DNA of 64,000 nucleotides. It comes from Croceicoccus mobilis. GTDB taxonomy: Bacteria; Pseudomonadota; Alphaproteobacteria; Sphingomonadales; Sphingomonadaceae. A program made the position numbers and the translations under genes. Of the stretch, positions 18,198 to 25,560 are shown piece by piece (the stretch's first letter is position 1; each line of letters begins with the position of its first letter). The notes beneath the pieces were generated by a model. That model was not told the DNA's origin. It worked only from the letters and a program-made list of their open reading frames with translations, and made no database searches. The DNA is taken from the NCBI RefSeq assembly GCF_001661965.1, contig NZ_LYWZ01000028.1, forward strand, positions 62,001-126,000. Direction: 5' to 3'.

Positions 18198-19499
18198 TTA
18201 GCCTTCGGCCTGATTTGAGTCGTCCTGGCGGGGCTTGTTGCGGGCGCTGGCGAGGGCGATCGCGCGGGCGGCGCGGCCGGTTGTGCGGGGCATGTAGGTT
18301 TTCAGGATCTTCTGCGTTTCGTCGATATCGTGGCCGGTGATGGCCGCGATCAGATGCGCATCGAGGCCGAGTTCGCCCATGAAAACGACGCAGGTGCGGC
18401 GCAGGTCGCGGAATTCGATGCCGGCGAGTTCCTGCGCCAGTTCGGTGTCGCCGGAATTCTCTGCCTGGGCCGCTGCGGCGGTGCGTACAGCGGCAAAGTC
18501 GCGCTGAAAGCGGGTCTGACCCGCCTTGCCTTCGTAAAGGCCCTGTAGCCCCCCTTCGCGCGGGCGGGTGTCATCCATCAGCACCGTGGTGACGCCGCCG
18601 GCGCGGGCACTGCGGATCGCGGCCTCGATCCTGTTGCGAGTGTCGTTCACCACGGGCACCTCGATCCATGCTTTCGTCTTGCGCTGGCGCACGCGGATGC
18701 CGCGCGGGGTATGATCGGGCGCGAGGGCGGCGAGGGTCGCGAAATCCTCGGGCTGCATCTTGTGTTCGGGGATCGCGACATATTGCCGGTGCGACAGGTG
18801 CAGGAGATCGGCTTCGCGCTGGCCGGTGGCGAAGCCCAGCTCGACCGCCAGCGCGATCGAGGGCATGCCGGCGGCGGCGGCAGCCGCCATCATCGCTTCG
18901 CGCGCGGCCGGGGACCAGATCACGTCGCGCGGGGGCGGCGCGGCCAGTCGGAAATTGTCGAACGGGTTAGTCTCGACCAGCTCGCAGTCGATCGCGAAGG
19001 CGAAGAGGGTGCGGCCCATTTTCAGCGTCTGGTGCGCGGCGTGGTGGCCGATGCCGCCCTTTTCGGGGTCTGCCATCATGGCGTTCCTCAGCACGCGCAC
19101 GCGGCTGCGGGTGATGAAGGCGAGCGGGTGCTTGCCCGCCCATGCCTCCAGTTTCCGGAGCGCGGTGTTGTAGGTCTTTTTGGTGCTGTCGGCGAGAACG
19201 GGGGAGCCGTCCTGCTTGGTCCCCTCCATGATCTCCTCGCGGTAGCGGGCGATCAGGCCGGCGACGGTGCCGCGGTTAATCCGCTTCTTGACTTCGCGCG
19301 GTTTGGAGCCGCCGTCTTTCCATTCCTCCACCCGCTCGTTTTGCGCGCGGGCGGCGTTGATCGCGTCGGTTTCGTTTTTGCCGAGCGAGATCGCCTTCCA
19401 TCCGTTTTTGCGGAGATAGGCGCTGGGCTGCCAGTACCAGCTGGTGATGCCGGCGGCGTTGGTCTTGCCGACCAGGCAGGGGATGCGAATTTTGGCCAT
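18198..19499 (-). CDS. int: Tyrosine-recombinase integrase of the prophage
   Basis: A 433-aa integrase next to attL. The C-terminal catalytic domain shows Arg228 in GQREADLL, RDLRRT at 364-369 (box II Arg367), GH at 389-390 and the nucleophile Tyr402 in KTYMPRT. The usual first His of box II (HDLRRT) is Arg here. An N-terminal arm-binding and a SAM-like core-binding domain precede it. The start at 19499 is favoured by a strong GGAGG and by lying 1 bp after the stop of the upstream small HTH gene. Confidence 0.95.
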   Translation of the reverse strand: MAKIRIPCLVGKTNAAGITSWYWQPSAYLRKNGWKAISLGKNETDAINAARAQNERVEEWKDGGSKPREVKKRINRGTVAGLIARYREEIMEGTKQDGSPVLADSTKKTYNTALRKLEAWAGKHPLAFITRSRVRVLRNAMMADPEKGGIGHHAAHQTLKMGRTLFAFAIDCELVETNPFDNFRLAAPPPRDVIWSPAAREAMMAAAAAAGMPSIALAVELGFATGQREADLLHLSHRQYVAIPEHKMQPEDFATLAALAPDHTPRGIRVRQRKTKAWIEVPVVNDTRNRIEAAIRSARAGGVTTVLMDDTRPREGGLQGLYEGKAGQTRFQRDFAAVRTAAAAQAENSGDTELAQELAGIEFRDLRRTCVVFMGELGLDAHLIAAITGHDIDETQKILKTYMPRTTGRAARAIALASARNKPRQDDSNQAEG

Positions 19500-19500
19500 G

Positions 19501-19800
19501 TCAGTTCCTCCCGCCGTGGCGACGGGCATCGTCGCGGGTGTCGAGCAGCTGGTCGCGGGTGAGATTGCCGGAAAAGGCGGGATTGATATGGCGTTCGAGG
19601 CGGCGGCATTTCTCGCCCCGCTCGATCAGCGCGATCGAGATGCTTTCGAGCCAGGCGCGGTGGATCTCCGCCTCGCCCGAGAGCAGTTTCCGGATCGTGC
19701 GTTCGCCGCAGCCAATTGCCTGCGCGGTGGCGTGATTGCCGCCCAGCAGGCGGACGGCCTGCGCAAAGCGATTGCGCTGGAGGTCTTTGTCGATCGGCAT
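19501..19800 (-). CDS. Small HTH protein (YdaS/excisionase-like) upstream of integrase
   Basis: A 99-aa protein with a helix-turn-helix-like segment, FAQAVRLLGGNHATAQAIG followed by CGERTIRKLLSGEA, resembling YdaS/Cro-type DNA-binding domains. It ends 1 bp before the integrase start, so translation is coupled. Position suggests an excisionase or integration regulator; this is inference from context, since the family is not classical Xis. Confidence 0.65.
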   Translation of the reverse strand: MPIDKDLQRNRFAQAVRLLGGNHATAQAIGCGERTIRKLLSGEAEIHRAWLESISIALIERGEKCRRLERHINPAFSGNLTRDQLLDTRDDARRHGGRN

Positions 19801-19862
19801 GTCTTTGGGCCTTTATGCGACCATTCGCGCGGATGGGTCCAGCGCGTATGTGGGGAGCGGGT

Positions 19863-20516
19863 TTAGGGGGTGTTGAGGGCTTCGGTTGCTTCGTCGGCCC
19901 ATCTGGATGCGTCGAACCCTTCGGCAGAATTGAACGGCGCACGGACAGCGAGCGCCTGCAAACGATTGCGCGCAAGGGTCAGCGCATCACGCATCGCATT
20001 GCTGTCATTGCTGGCAGAGAGTGAGGCGATGATGGCGGGGAGGCTGTTGCGAAGGGCGAGGATTAAGTCTGCGTCCGCATCTGGGCATTCGCTCTTTTTG
20101 CCATCGTCTTCCTCAAACATCCCCGCGAAATCGAAGTCACAAATGAAGCGAGCAACGTGCGGATCGGGACTTTCAGCCATGATGGTCGTTTCAACGTCTC
20201 CGCTTATCCAAGGCGGATCGAGACGATACCACGGTCCCGGCGTTGCCTTCGCATCCAGCACCGCCAATTCAGCCGCAAGCCCATCGGGTGCCATCTGTGC
20301 GGGCTGGGATGCGATACCGGTCACGCGACCCTCGATCATCTTCCAGACCGTTTCGTATTCCGGCCAATCGCCCTCAACGACCACCGCCAACGGGACTTGT
20401 GCAACGTCATACATCTCAAGCGTCTGATCGATTGCGGTCGCCTGCTCTTCGGACAGGTGCTTACGCTTGATGACGATGTAGCGATCTTCACGCTCGAATG
20501 CTTCGCTGTCCTTCAC
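19863..20516 (-). CDS. Phage early protein with ATPGPW motif (Ead/Ea22-like)
   Basis: A 217-aa acidic protein. Its middle has AVLDAKATPGPWYRLDPPW and then DADLILALRNSLPAIIA, the pattern of Ead/Ea22-like early proteins seen in many temperate phages, whose function is unknown. The GTG start at 20516 is set by a 4-base GTGA overlap with the upstream gene's stop; an open frame extends further upstream but would run antiparallel to that coupling. Confidence 0.6.
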   Translation of the reverse strand: MKDSEAFEREDRYIVIKRKHLSEEQATAIDQTLEMYDVAQVPLAVVVEGDWPEYETVWKMIEGRVTGIASQPAQMAPDGLAAELAVLDAKATPGPWYRLDPPWISGDVETTIMAESPDPHVARFICDFDFAGMFEEDDGKKSECPDADADLILALRNSLPAIIASLSASNDSNAMRDALTLARNRLQALAVRAPFNSAEGFDASRWADEATEALNTP

Positions 20517-21034
20517 ATCACCATCCTTTGCTGGGCGTCGGGCTGGGTGGCGGCGATTGCAGCCTGCACGGGGCGCCATTGTTCGTGAAGGGGTCGGCGG
20601 TCGGCGGGATCGGGGTGCCAGTCCCAGCCTTCCTCGTAATTTGCCAGCACGGCCGAGAGGCGCGCGGTGCGGGTATCGGCTTCGGCCTGCAGCATGCGCC
20701 CTTTCGCGATCCATTCGGGATAGGCGCCGGCGCGCCATGCCAGTTCGCGCTGGAGCGCGGCGCGGCGCTGTGCCCAGGTGAAGCCGTGGCTTTCGGTGCG
20801 GCTTGGCTGGCCTGCGATCTGCCGGCGGAAATCGTTGACCATGGCGGCGAATATCTCGCGCTCATACCGGCTTTCGGTGTCGGTCATGCGGCCCTTTTTC
20901 AACCATTCGGGAAAGGTGAGGTCGCGGGCGTGATATTCGCGCTGCAGCTCTGCCAGTGCGTCGGCCAGCGTGACATCGCGGTGGCGCAGGCAGGCGGGCA
21001 GGCGGGCGCGGTCGATCTTTTCGAGCTGGGTCAT
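20513..21034 (-). CDS. Unknown phage early protein with internal duplication
   Basis: A 173-aa charged protein with two related segments of about 30 residues: FPEWLKKGRMTDTESRYERE followed by an FAAMVNDF end, and YPEWIAKGRMLQAEADTRTA followed by LSAVLANYEE. The repeats suggest an internal duplication of a helical unit. Function is unknown. It overlaps its neighbours by ATGA upstream and GTGA downstream in the leftward early operon. Confidence 0.6.
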   Translation of the reverse strand: MTQLEKIDRARLPACLRHRDVTLADALAELQREYHARDLTFPEWLKKGRMTDTESRYEREIFAAMVNDFRRQIAGQPSRTESHGFTWAQRRAALQRELAWRAGAYPEWIAKGRMLQAEADTRTARLSAVLANYEEGWDWHPDPADRRPLHEQWRPVQAAIAATQPDAQQRMVM

Positions 21035-21252
21035 GCGGCTCGCCTCACGACAGCGTCGAAGTCTTCCAGCGCCGCAGACAGGCTGTAACCTTGCCCCATG
21101 TACATGGTGCGACCTCTGTTGGCCGAGACGGTCCAGAGTTGACGTTTCAGATCATCCGGATGGGGGTATGGCTGGACGCTTAGATCGGTATCGGCACCAA
21201 GCGAGTGCATCAGCTTTTCGATCGTGGCGGCGGTGCGGGGCGCGATCTTCAT
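21031..21252 (-). CDS. Small unknown phage early protein
   Basis: A 73-aa protein beginning MKIAPRTAATIEKLMHSLG. The ATG at 21252 overlaps the upstream stop (ATGA), and its own stop overlaps the next start (ATGA), so the frame is well supported by coupling though the family is not recognised. It has no membrane segment or metal motif. Confidence 0.55.
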   Translation of the reverse strand: MKIAPRTAATIEKLMHSLGADTDLSVQPYPHPDDLKRQLWTVSANRGRTMYMGQGYSLSAALEDFDAVVRRAA

Positions 21253-21524
21253 GCGGCGATCCTGTGGACGGTGCGGCGGCCGTTGCAGCGGGGGCAGGTG
21301 TGGAACATGCGTTCGGTCCGGGCGCCGGGGGCGCAGCACGGGCAGGGCCTCCCGGTCGTGTCGATCTCGCGCGCGGTGCCGCCGAACTGCTTGTTGTAGA
21401 TCGAGGCGCAGGAGCGTGAACAGAACGACGCCTTGCCCTGTTTGCGTTCGGCGGTGCGGGCCACGAAGTTCTTGCCGCATGACGGGTTCTTGCAGGCGTA
21501 GGTCGCCTTTTCGCCGTAGATCAT
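21249..21524 (-). CDS. Small zinc-ribbon-like phage protein
   Basis: A 91-aa protein with several Cys pairs: CKNPSCGKNF, then FCSRSCASIYN, then CPCCAPG and FHTCPRCNGRR. The pattern suggests one or two zinc-binding ribbons and nucleic-acid or protein binding. Start and stop each overlap a neighbour by ATGA. The precise role is unknown. Confidence 0.6.
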   Translation of the reverse strand: MIYGEKATYACKNPSCGKNFVARTAERKQGKASFCSRSCASIYNKQFGGTAREIDTTGRPCPCCAPGARTERMFHTCPRCNGRRTVHRIAA

Positions 21525-21766
21525 GTCGCTTTCTCCGGTGTTAAATGGATCGGCCAGCTGCGTCCGGTCGTGTCAATGATGCGCGAGCTGAACAGCATGT
21601 TGTCGAGGCTGACGGGCACGCCGCAGAAGCGGGCCAGTACGTTGGTCGGATCTGGTGTGAATTCGCGGATCAAGGCACCGTAATGATCGCTAGTCAGCCA
21701 GATCCGTGCGGGCTGGGCATGAGCCAGGACCGTCTGCAGGGCAGCGTCGAGGCGCTGGGCGATCAT
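21521..21766 (-). CDS. Small unknown phage early protein
   Basis: An 81-aa protein starting MIAQRLDAALQTVLAHAQPA. The ATG at 21766 shares one base with the stop of the upstream GapR-like gene (TGATG), and its own stop overlaps the next ATG. Not recognised; it may be a small substrate-binding or regulatory protein. Confidence 0.5.
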   Translation of the reverse strand: MIAQRLDAALQTVLAHAQPARIWLTSDHYGALIREFTPDPTNVLARFCGVPVSLDNMLFSSRIIDTTGRSWPIHLTPEKAT

Positions 21767-22077
21767 CAGCCCAGCCCCACCGCGCATTTGTAGGTTTCGA
21801 GGATGGTTTCCATCTCGCGGCGATCGTCGGGCTTCATCTTCCGCAGGCGGACGATCTGGCGCATGATCTTGGCGTCGTAACCGACGGCCTTTGCCTCGGC
21901 GTAAACGTCGCGGATGTCGTCGGACATCGCCTTTTTTTCTTCCTCGAGGCGTTCGACGCGCTCGATCAGGAGGCGCAGGCGATCGTCGGTAGCGGTCGCA
22001 TCCTCGCTGGTTTGGTGGCTGTTGTGGCCGGGTTCGGCCATACCCGGGCCGCGGCCGGTGTTGGTGTAGTCGGTCAT
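21766..22077 (-). CDS. GapR-like nucleoid-associated protein (DUF2312)
   Basis: A 103-aa protein whose core LLIERVERLEEEKKAMSDD and VYAEAKAVGYDAKIMRQIVR, followed by LRKMKPDDRREMETILETY, matches the DUF2312/GapR family. GapR of alphaproteobacteria wraps overtwisted, AT-rich DNA as a ring of dimers and supports replication and topoisomerase action. A phage copy may act at the phage origin or transcribed regions; that is inference. The N-terminal ~25 residues are a polar tail. It overlaps both neighbours. Confidence 0.85.
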   Translation of the reverse strand: MTDYTNTGRGPGMAEPGHNSHQTSEDATATDDRLRLLIERVERLEEEKKAMSDDIRDVYAEAKAVGYDAKIMRQIVRLRKMKPDDRREMETILETYKCAVGLG

Positions 22078-22580
22078 TGGCTTGGTGCCTCAAAGAGGGA
22101 GGGGTGAGTTGTCGAAGAGTGAGGTGCCTTGCCGGGCCAAGCCATCATCCAAGGCAACGGTTCGCGAGGCGCATCGATGCCCGCACGAGCCCATCTAAAA
22201 GCGCCAAGTTGACCAATGCAGGGGATGGGAAGGCATGCTTGCGCTTCCGAGAGTTGGATGGCCCATGGGCCAAAGAACCATTTGCTATCGCTTGCTTTGG
22301 TGATCCCGGTTACGGCGACGGAGCCGATAATCGCGCCGCGGACCAGTGCTGATGGATGTGGGCATCTCACACCGCACGTCTCGACCATAAAGTCCCGAGC
22401 ATGTTCGTATTCAGCTTTCGACATGCCTGCCGCTGCGTGGATGGCCAACCGGCTGTGCTGATCCATGCCGCCCATTGTGATCGCTCGCTTGACGCGGTTC
22501 TCCACGTCTTTGCCGGCATGGATTATCGCGTAAGCCCAAGGCTGACGGACAGAGATCGCAAACGTCGGAAAATCAGCCAT
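22074..22580 (-). CDS. ASCH-domain protein
   Basis: A 168-aa protein starting ...FAISVRQPWAYAIIHAGKD followed by VENR, the ASCH/PUA-like signature (small fold thought to bind RNA or nucleotides), with SALVRGAIIGSVAVTGI and WFFGPWAIQLSEAQ further on. In phages these genes are common and of unclear function. Its stop overlaps the GapR-like start by ATGA. Confidence 0.75.
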   Translation of the reverse strand: MADFPTFAISVRQPWAYAIIHAGKDVENRVKRAITMGGMDQHSRLAIHAAAGMSKAEYEHARDFMVETCGVRCPHPSALVRGAIIGSVAVTGITKASDSKWFFGPWAIQLSEAQACLPIPCIGQLGAFRWARAGIDAPREPLPWMMAWPGKAPHSSTTHPSLFEAPSQ

Positions 22581-22890
22581 TTTCGGCCTCCATCAGATTG
22601 TCGATCATTTCGACCAGGGCGAGGGCGGTGGCGGCGGACTGGATGGCGTGTTTGCGGGCCGTTTCCAGCTTGCCGAATTGCAGATCCTCTCCCGCATCGC
22701 GCGCGGTCCGGGCGGCAATGCGGGAGAGGCGGGGGACGCGACTGGGGGCGTCGCGGTGAGCGGCCACGTCTTGCTCCGGAGTGTGGCCGAACTTTTGGAT
22801 CTGGCGGTGGCGCTCGGCCATGATGTCTTCCATCGCGCGGACGGAAATGGCCTCGATGCGGGGCGGCGCGGGGATGGGTTCATGCTCCAT
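22573..22890 (-). CDS. Unknown phage protein with ERxRQxxxxGxTPExD motif
   Basis: A 105-aa protein with IMAERHRQIQKFGHTPEQD and a helical C-terminus (KHAIQSAATALALVEMIDNLM). The pattern is like phage proteins annotated as dATP/dGTP-pyrophosphohydrolase-like or DUF550-like, but no metal site is complete here, so no function is assigned. ATG 22890 is preferred over 22917 because AAAGGA lies at the right distance. Confidence 0.55.
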   Translation of the reverse strand: MEHEPIPAPPRIEAISVRAMEDIMAERHRQIQKFGHTPEQDVAAHRDAPSRVPRLSRIAARTARDAGEDLQFGKLETARKHAIQSAATALALVEMIDNLMEAENG

Positions 22891-23098
22891 GGGCGCGTCC
22901 TTTCGGGTAGGTGCCATTGGCGCGCTGTCTTTCGGCGCGCTGGTGGCGGATGCGGATGAACAGGTCGCGGGTCTCGCGCTCGGCCTCGCTCAGCGGGCGC
23001 AGCTGCTCGACGCGGCGGAAATGGGCGAGGCGCGAGGGCGCGATCAGCTCGAGATGGCTGATGCGATTGGCTTCGCGGCGGGTGCGTGGGACGCTCAT
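22880..23098 (-). CDS. Small basic phage protein
   Basis: A 72-aa, Arg-rich protein starting MSVPRTRREANRISHLELIA. The ATG at 23098 overlaps the stop of a 54-aa upstream gene by ATGA, and its 3' end overlaps the next gene by 11 bases. Not recognised. Confidence 0.45.
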   Translation of the reverse strand: MSVPRTRREANRISHLELIAPSRLAHFRRVEQLRPLSEAERETRDLFIRIRHQRAERQRANGTYPKGRAHGA

Positions 23099-23259
23099 GA
23101 CCGGCGGCTCCTGCGGGCGCGGCGGGCAGCGGCGCGTTCGCGGCGGCGCCATTCGCGGCGCTGGACGATGGCGCCCGCGCCTGCGGGCAGACCCAGCGCG
23201 AAGGCGAGCATGGCCAGCACGATCGCGGCGTCGGCATGGGAGATGGGAAGGTTCAGCAT
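23095..23259 (-). CDS. 54-aa single-span membrane protein
   Basis: A short frame starting MLNLPISHADAAIVLAMLAF with one hydrophobic helix (about residues 9-31) and a very basic C-terminal tail (REWRRRERAAARRARRSRR). Support comes from the chain of overlaps: it starts 7 bases inside the upstream gene's end and its TGA overlaps the next ATG. Orientation by the positive-inside rule puts the tail in the cytoplasm. Function unknown. Confidence 0.4.
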   Translation of the reverse strand: MLNLPISHADAAIVLAMLAFALGLPAGAGAIVQRREWRRRERAAARRARRSRRS

Positions 23260-23357
23260 CGCGGATCTCCACGAAAGAGGAGCCAGACGATCCAGATCGG
23301 CCAGAGCAGCGCGATCTGGCGCGCCAGCCCGACGGGGACAGGCTGGCGCGCCGTCAC
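23253..23357 (-). CDS. 34-aa hydrophobic micro-protein
   Basis: A GTG-started frame whose product is essentially one membrane helix, LARQIALLWPIWIVWLLFRG. It is included because its GTG overlaps the upstream stop (GTGA) and its end overlaps the next gene, exactly as in the rest of this operon. Too short for family assignment. Confidence 0.35.
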   Translation of the reverse strand: MTARQPVPVGLARQIALLWPIWIVWLLFRGDPRC

Positions 23358-23479
23358 AGCAAGATCGCCGCGACTAAAGGGGAAGCGAGCGCGATCACGC
23401 ACAGGCAGAAGGCGATGAAGGCCGCCTGCATGATCTCGTCGGGACGGTAATCGTCGTGGCGGTTGCCGGGGATCTTCAC
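23354..23479 (-). CDS. 41-aa membrane micro-protein
   Basis: A GTG-started frame with a polar N-terminus (KIPGNRHDDYRPDEIM) and one hydrophobic segment (FIAFCLCVIALASPLVAAIL) at the end. GTGA overlaps link it to both the upstream 126-aa gene and the downstream micro-gene. Function unknown. Confidence 0.4.
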   Translation of the reverse strand: MKIPGNRHDDYRPDEIMQAAFIAFCLCVIALASPLVAAILL

Positions 23480-23856
23480 TGGCGGCCGCCAGTGACGAGG
23501 CGCAGGCCCAGATTGGCCGCGTTGGCGTCCATGTCGTCGGCGGCGGCGCTTTGCGCGGCGCGGTCGAGGAGGGCGGCGGTGTCGGGGGGGAGGAAGTCGT
23601 GCAGCCATTCCTCGACCGCGATGCGGTTCCAGCGGCTGTCCATGGCGACTTCGTCGACGAGCTTTGAGCCGCGCAGGTGCGGGAAGGGCGCGGGCAGGCC
23701 GCGTTCCTCGACCAGCTTTTTCACATAGGTGACGCGGCGGTGGTTGCCATAGTCGTGACGGCCCAGGGCGCGCACGATGTAATGGATGGTGCAGGTGCGG
23801 TCTTCATCGGCCGAGAGGGCCGGGAACGCGCTTGCAGAGCGGTTCTGGTAAGACAT
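23476..23856 (-). CDS. Unknown phage early protein, possibly DNA-binding
   Basis: A 126-aa soluble protein with IHYIVRALGRHDYGNHRRVT followed by YVKKLVEERGLPAPFPHLRG, reminiscent of AlpA/excisionase-like winged helices, and WNRIAVEEWLHDFLPP. This is the first gene of the tightly overlapping leftward early chain. The DNA-binding idea is weak and based only on spacing of helices. Confidence 0.55.
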   Translation of the reverse strand: MSYQNRSASAFPALSADEDRTCTIHYIVRALGRHDYGNHRRVTYVKKLVEERGLPAPFPHLRGSKLVDEVAMDSRWNRIAVEEWLHDFLPPDTAALLDRAAQSAAADDMDANAANLGLRLVTGGRQ

Positions 23857-23917
23857 TCGGTGCCTCCGTTCGGTGTGAACGGGGCTATATTGCTCACAGT
23901 TATTTTATAAGCAAGCG

Positions 23918-24397
23918 TTATTTTTCTTTATGTGTTGGCTCTGTGATCCAATGGTAAAGGCCGATAAGGGCGATCGCGACGCCCACCAATGCTATCCAGC
24001 CATCTTCATGCATGTCGCGCCAGAAGTGGTCGCGCCTGACGAGATCGCCAATTACGAGGCGGTCGGCAGCGACGATCATGATGCCAACGCAAATGACCGC
24101 TGCGGCGCGCTTTCGAACGGTTTCCATGAGATTAGCTCCTGCTCGCGCAAGGGTGTGATGGTGGCTCATCAGGGTGAAGCTGATGGCTGTAACAAGGATG
24201 AGGCTGCCCGCAGTTATGAGGCCGCTATAGTCGTCACCGGTTGTATCACGGGTGTCTGCAGTTGGCGCGTTTTCAGAGGGCATCGCGTCGCGACTATAAT
24301 GCAATGCACTCGACGTTTGGTCTTGCCGTGGGGTCATGGTGGAAAGCGTTCCACCGCCGTGGTGGTGTATATCTTCTTGTTCGGAAGATCCCGCCAT
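23918..24397 (-). CDS. Membrane protein next to the repressor gene; candidate superinfection-exclusion protein
   Basis: A 159-aa protein with a ~55-residue polar N-terminus and three hydrophobic segments (YSGLITAGSLILVTAISFTL, AAAVICVGIMIVAADRLVIG, WIALVGVAIALIGLYHWI). It begins 31 bp after the end of the CI-like gene on the same strand, so it is likely made in the lysogen along with the repressor. Base composition is less GC-rich than neighbouring genes. Such a place is typical for superinfection-exclusion genes; this is inference. Start is uncertain (24397 or 24337). Confidence 0.5.
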   Translation of the reverse strand: MAGSSEQEDIHHHGGGTLSTMTPRQDQTSSALHYSRDAMPSENAPTADTRDTTGDDYSGLITAGSLILVTAISFTLMSHHHTLARAGANLMETVRKRAAAVICVGIMIVAADRLVIGDLVRRDHFWRDMHEDGWIALVGVAIALIGLYHWITEPTHKEK

Positions 24398-24428
24398 CAG
24401 ATCGAACCCTGCCAGAAATTTGATTAGG

Positions 24429-24803
24429 TCAAGCTATCTTCCGCTTAGTCTGCGGTTCGTCGCCACCCGTCTTTTTGAAGTCGATGGTGATCGTATTGCT
24501 CTCGATCGGCTCGGCAATGCGGTGGATCATCTCACGCTGCTGGGCGGTGGCGGCCCGGAAGTTTTCGATCAGTTCGCGCTCTTCGAGGGAAAGGCGGTCT
24601 GGGTGATCGTCATCGTCGAGGATATCGGCGGGCGTGACATCCAGAATACGCGCGAAGGTGCGAAGCCAATCCAGCGTAATCGGCCTGGTGTCGTTCTCGA
24701 TCTGACTGATGGCGGGCTGGGATATGCCGGCGGCCTGCGCCAGCTCAGTCTGGCTCATACCCTTCGCCTTGCGAAGCTCGCGCACTCGGTTTCGCGGTGT
24801 CAT
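24429..24803 (-). CDS. CI-like phage repressor (HTH, XRE family)
   Basis: A 124-aa protein with a canonical XRE helix-turn-helix, NRVRELRKAKGMSQTELAQA followed by AGISQPAISQIENDTR and LARILDV-type helices, then a short acidic and helical tail. It lacks a LexA-like self-cleaving peptidase domain, so induction would need an antirepressor or another route. It is divergent from a Cro-like gene. Start 24803 is used; ATG 24821, close behind a TATA-rich stretch, is an alternative that could be leaderless. Confidence 0.85.
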   Translation of the reverse strand: MTPRNRVRELRKAKGMSQTELAQAAGISQPAISQIENDTRPITLDWLRTFARILDVTPADILDDDDHPDRLSLEERELIENFRAATAQQREMIHRIAEPIESNTITIDFKKTGGDEPQTKRKIA

Positions 24804-24821
24804 GGCGAGAATATATCCCAT

Positions 24822-24905
24822 CTGTTTATAATCTGACCCCGCTACTTGCTTATGTCGAGCGGAAAGACATAACTGTCCGTAATATCTTGGCGATGGTACG
24901 GATGG
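24822..24905. promoter_or_regulatory. CI/Cro divergent control region with operator-like palindrome
   Basis: The 84-bp gap between the divergent switch genes is AT-rich compared with the rest. It holds a perfect inverted repeat TTATGTC-N9-GACATAA (24850-24872), and the right half overlaps a second small dyad GACA-TAAC-TGTC (24866-24877). On the minus strand ATTATAAAC just before 24821 could be a -10 element for the repressor gene. These are predicted operator and promoter sites; no binding data. Confidence 0.65.
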
Positions 24906-25139
24906 ATGATCGTGAAACTGGCGAAGTGGCGAAAATTGCGTGGGATGACGCAGGCGCAGCTCGGCGCAGCGATCGCCTGTTCGCAACCCTATGTCAGTCA
25001 AATGGAGCGAGCTGTCGAACCGATCGTCCCCGGGGGCGATTTGATGGCTCGGATCTATCAGCTGACGGGCGGGCAGGTTGAACCCAACGATTTCTACGAT
25101 CTTCCTCGATTGGATGCGGACCGCAAGGACGCCGCGTGA
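24906..25139 (+). CDS. Cro-like HTH regulator
   Basis: A 77-aa protein with an XRE/YdaS-type HTH: KWRKLRGMTQAQLGAAIACS, then QPYVSQMERA, and a short tail about metal-free polar residues (NDFYDLPRLDADRKD). Its position, divergent from the CI-like gene and first in the rightward operon, makes it the Cro equivalent that favours lytic growth. Two ATGs (24902, 24906) occur; only 24906 is in frame. Confidence 0.75.
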   Translation: MIVKLAKWRKLRGMTQAQLGAAIACSQPYVSQMERAVEPIVPGGDLMARIYQLTGGQVEPNDFYDLPRLDADRKDAA

Positions 25140-25241
25140 AGCCTGATCAATCATGTTGAATTCCCCGTTTACCAAACCCTGCGCTGGGTTCGAACGGGCG
25201 GAAGCTAAAATACCGTTAATCTAACCATTTAGGGGCACGAA

Positions 25242-25556
25242 ATGGCGCTTAACTACTCGATCTTTCCGCCCGCGATGTCCGGCCGTGCCGGGATCGGCGC
25301 GGTTTTCAACCTGGTCGGCATGGGCGACGGGCCTGGCGGCGTGCATGGCGTGGTCGCGCTGTCGGCCGATAGTGGCGCGATCGCGGGGCCGTGCTTTCTG
25401 GTGCTGACCGCTGACGAGCGCCAGCGCGTGATCGTGCGGCGCGGGGCGGCGGTGGGGGCGGACCCTGACGACACCGATATGCTGCTGGTCGCCGATGCGC
25501 CCTATGGCTTCGAGCTGGGCGCGGGGAACTGGTATCTGCGCGCCAAGGCGGCCTGA
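25242..25556 (+). CDS. Unknown phage protein, first of the rightward early operon
   Basis: A 104-aa protein beginning MALNYSIFPPAMSGRAGIGA, without recognisable motif, membrane helix or metal site. AGGGGC lies 7 bases before the ATG. A ~100-bp gap before it holds no gene and may carry a promoter. It is followed after 4 bp by another small gene. Confidence 0.5.
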   Translation: MALNYSIFPPAMSGRAGIGAVFNLVGMGDGPGGVHGVVALSADSGAIAGPCFLVLTADERQRVIVRRGAAVGADPDDTDMLLVADAPYGFELGAGNWYLRAKAA

Positions 25557-25560
25557 TTTC

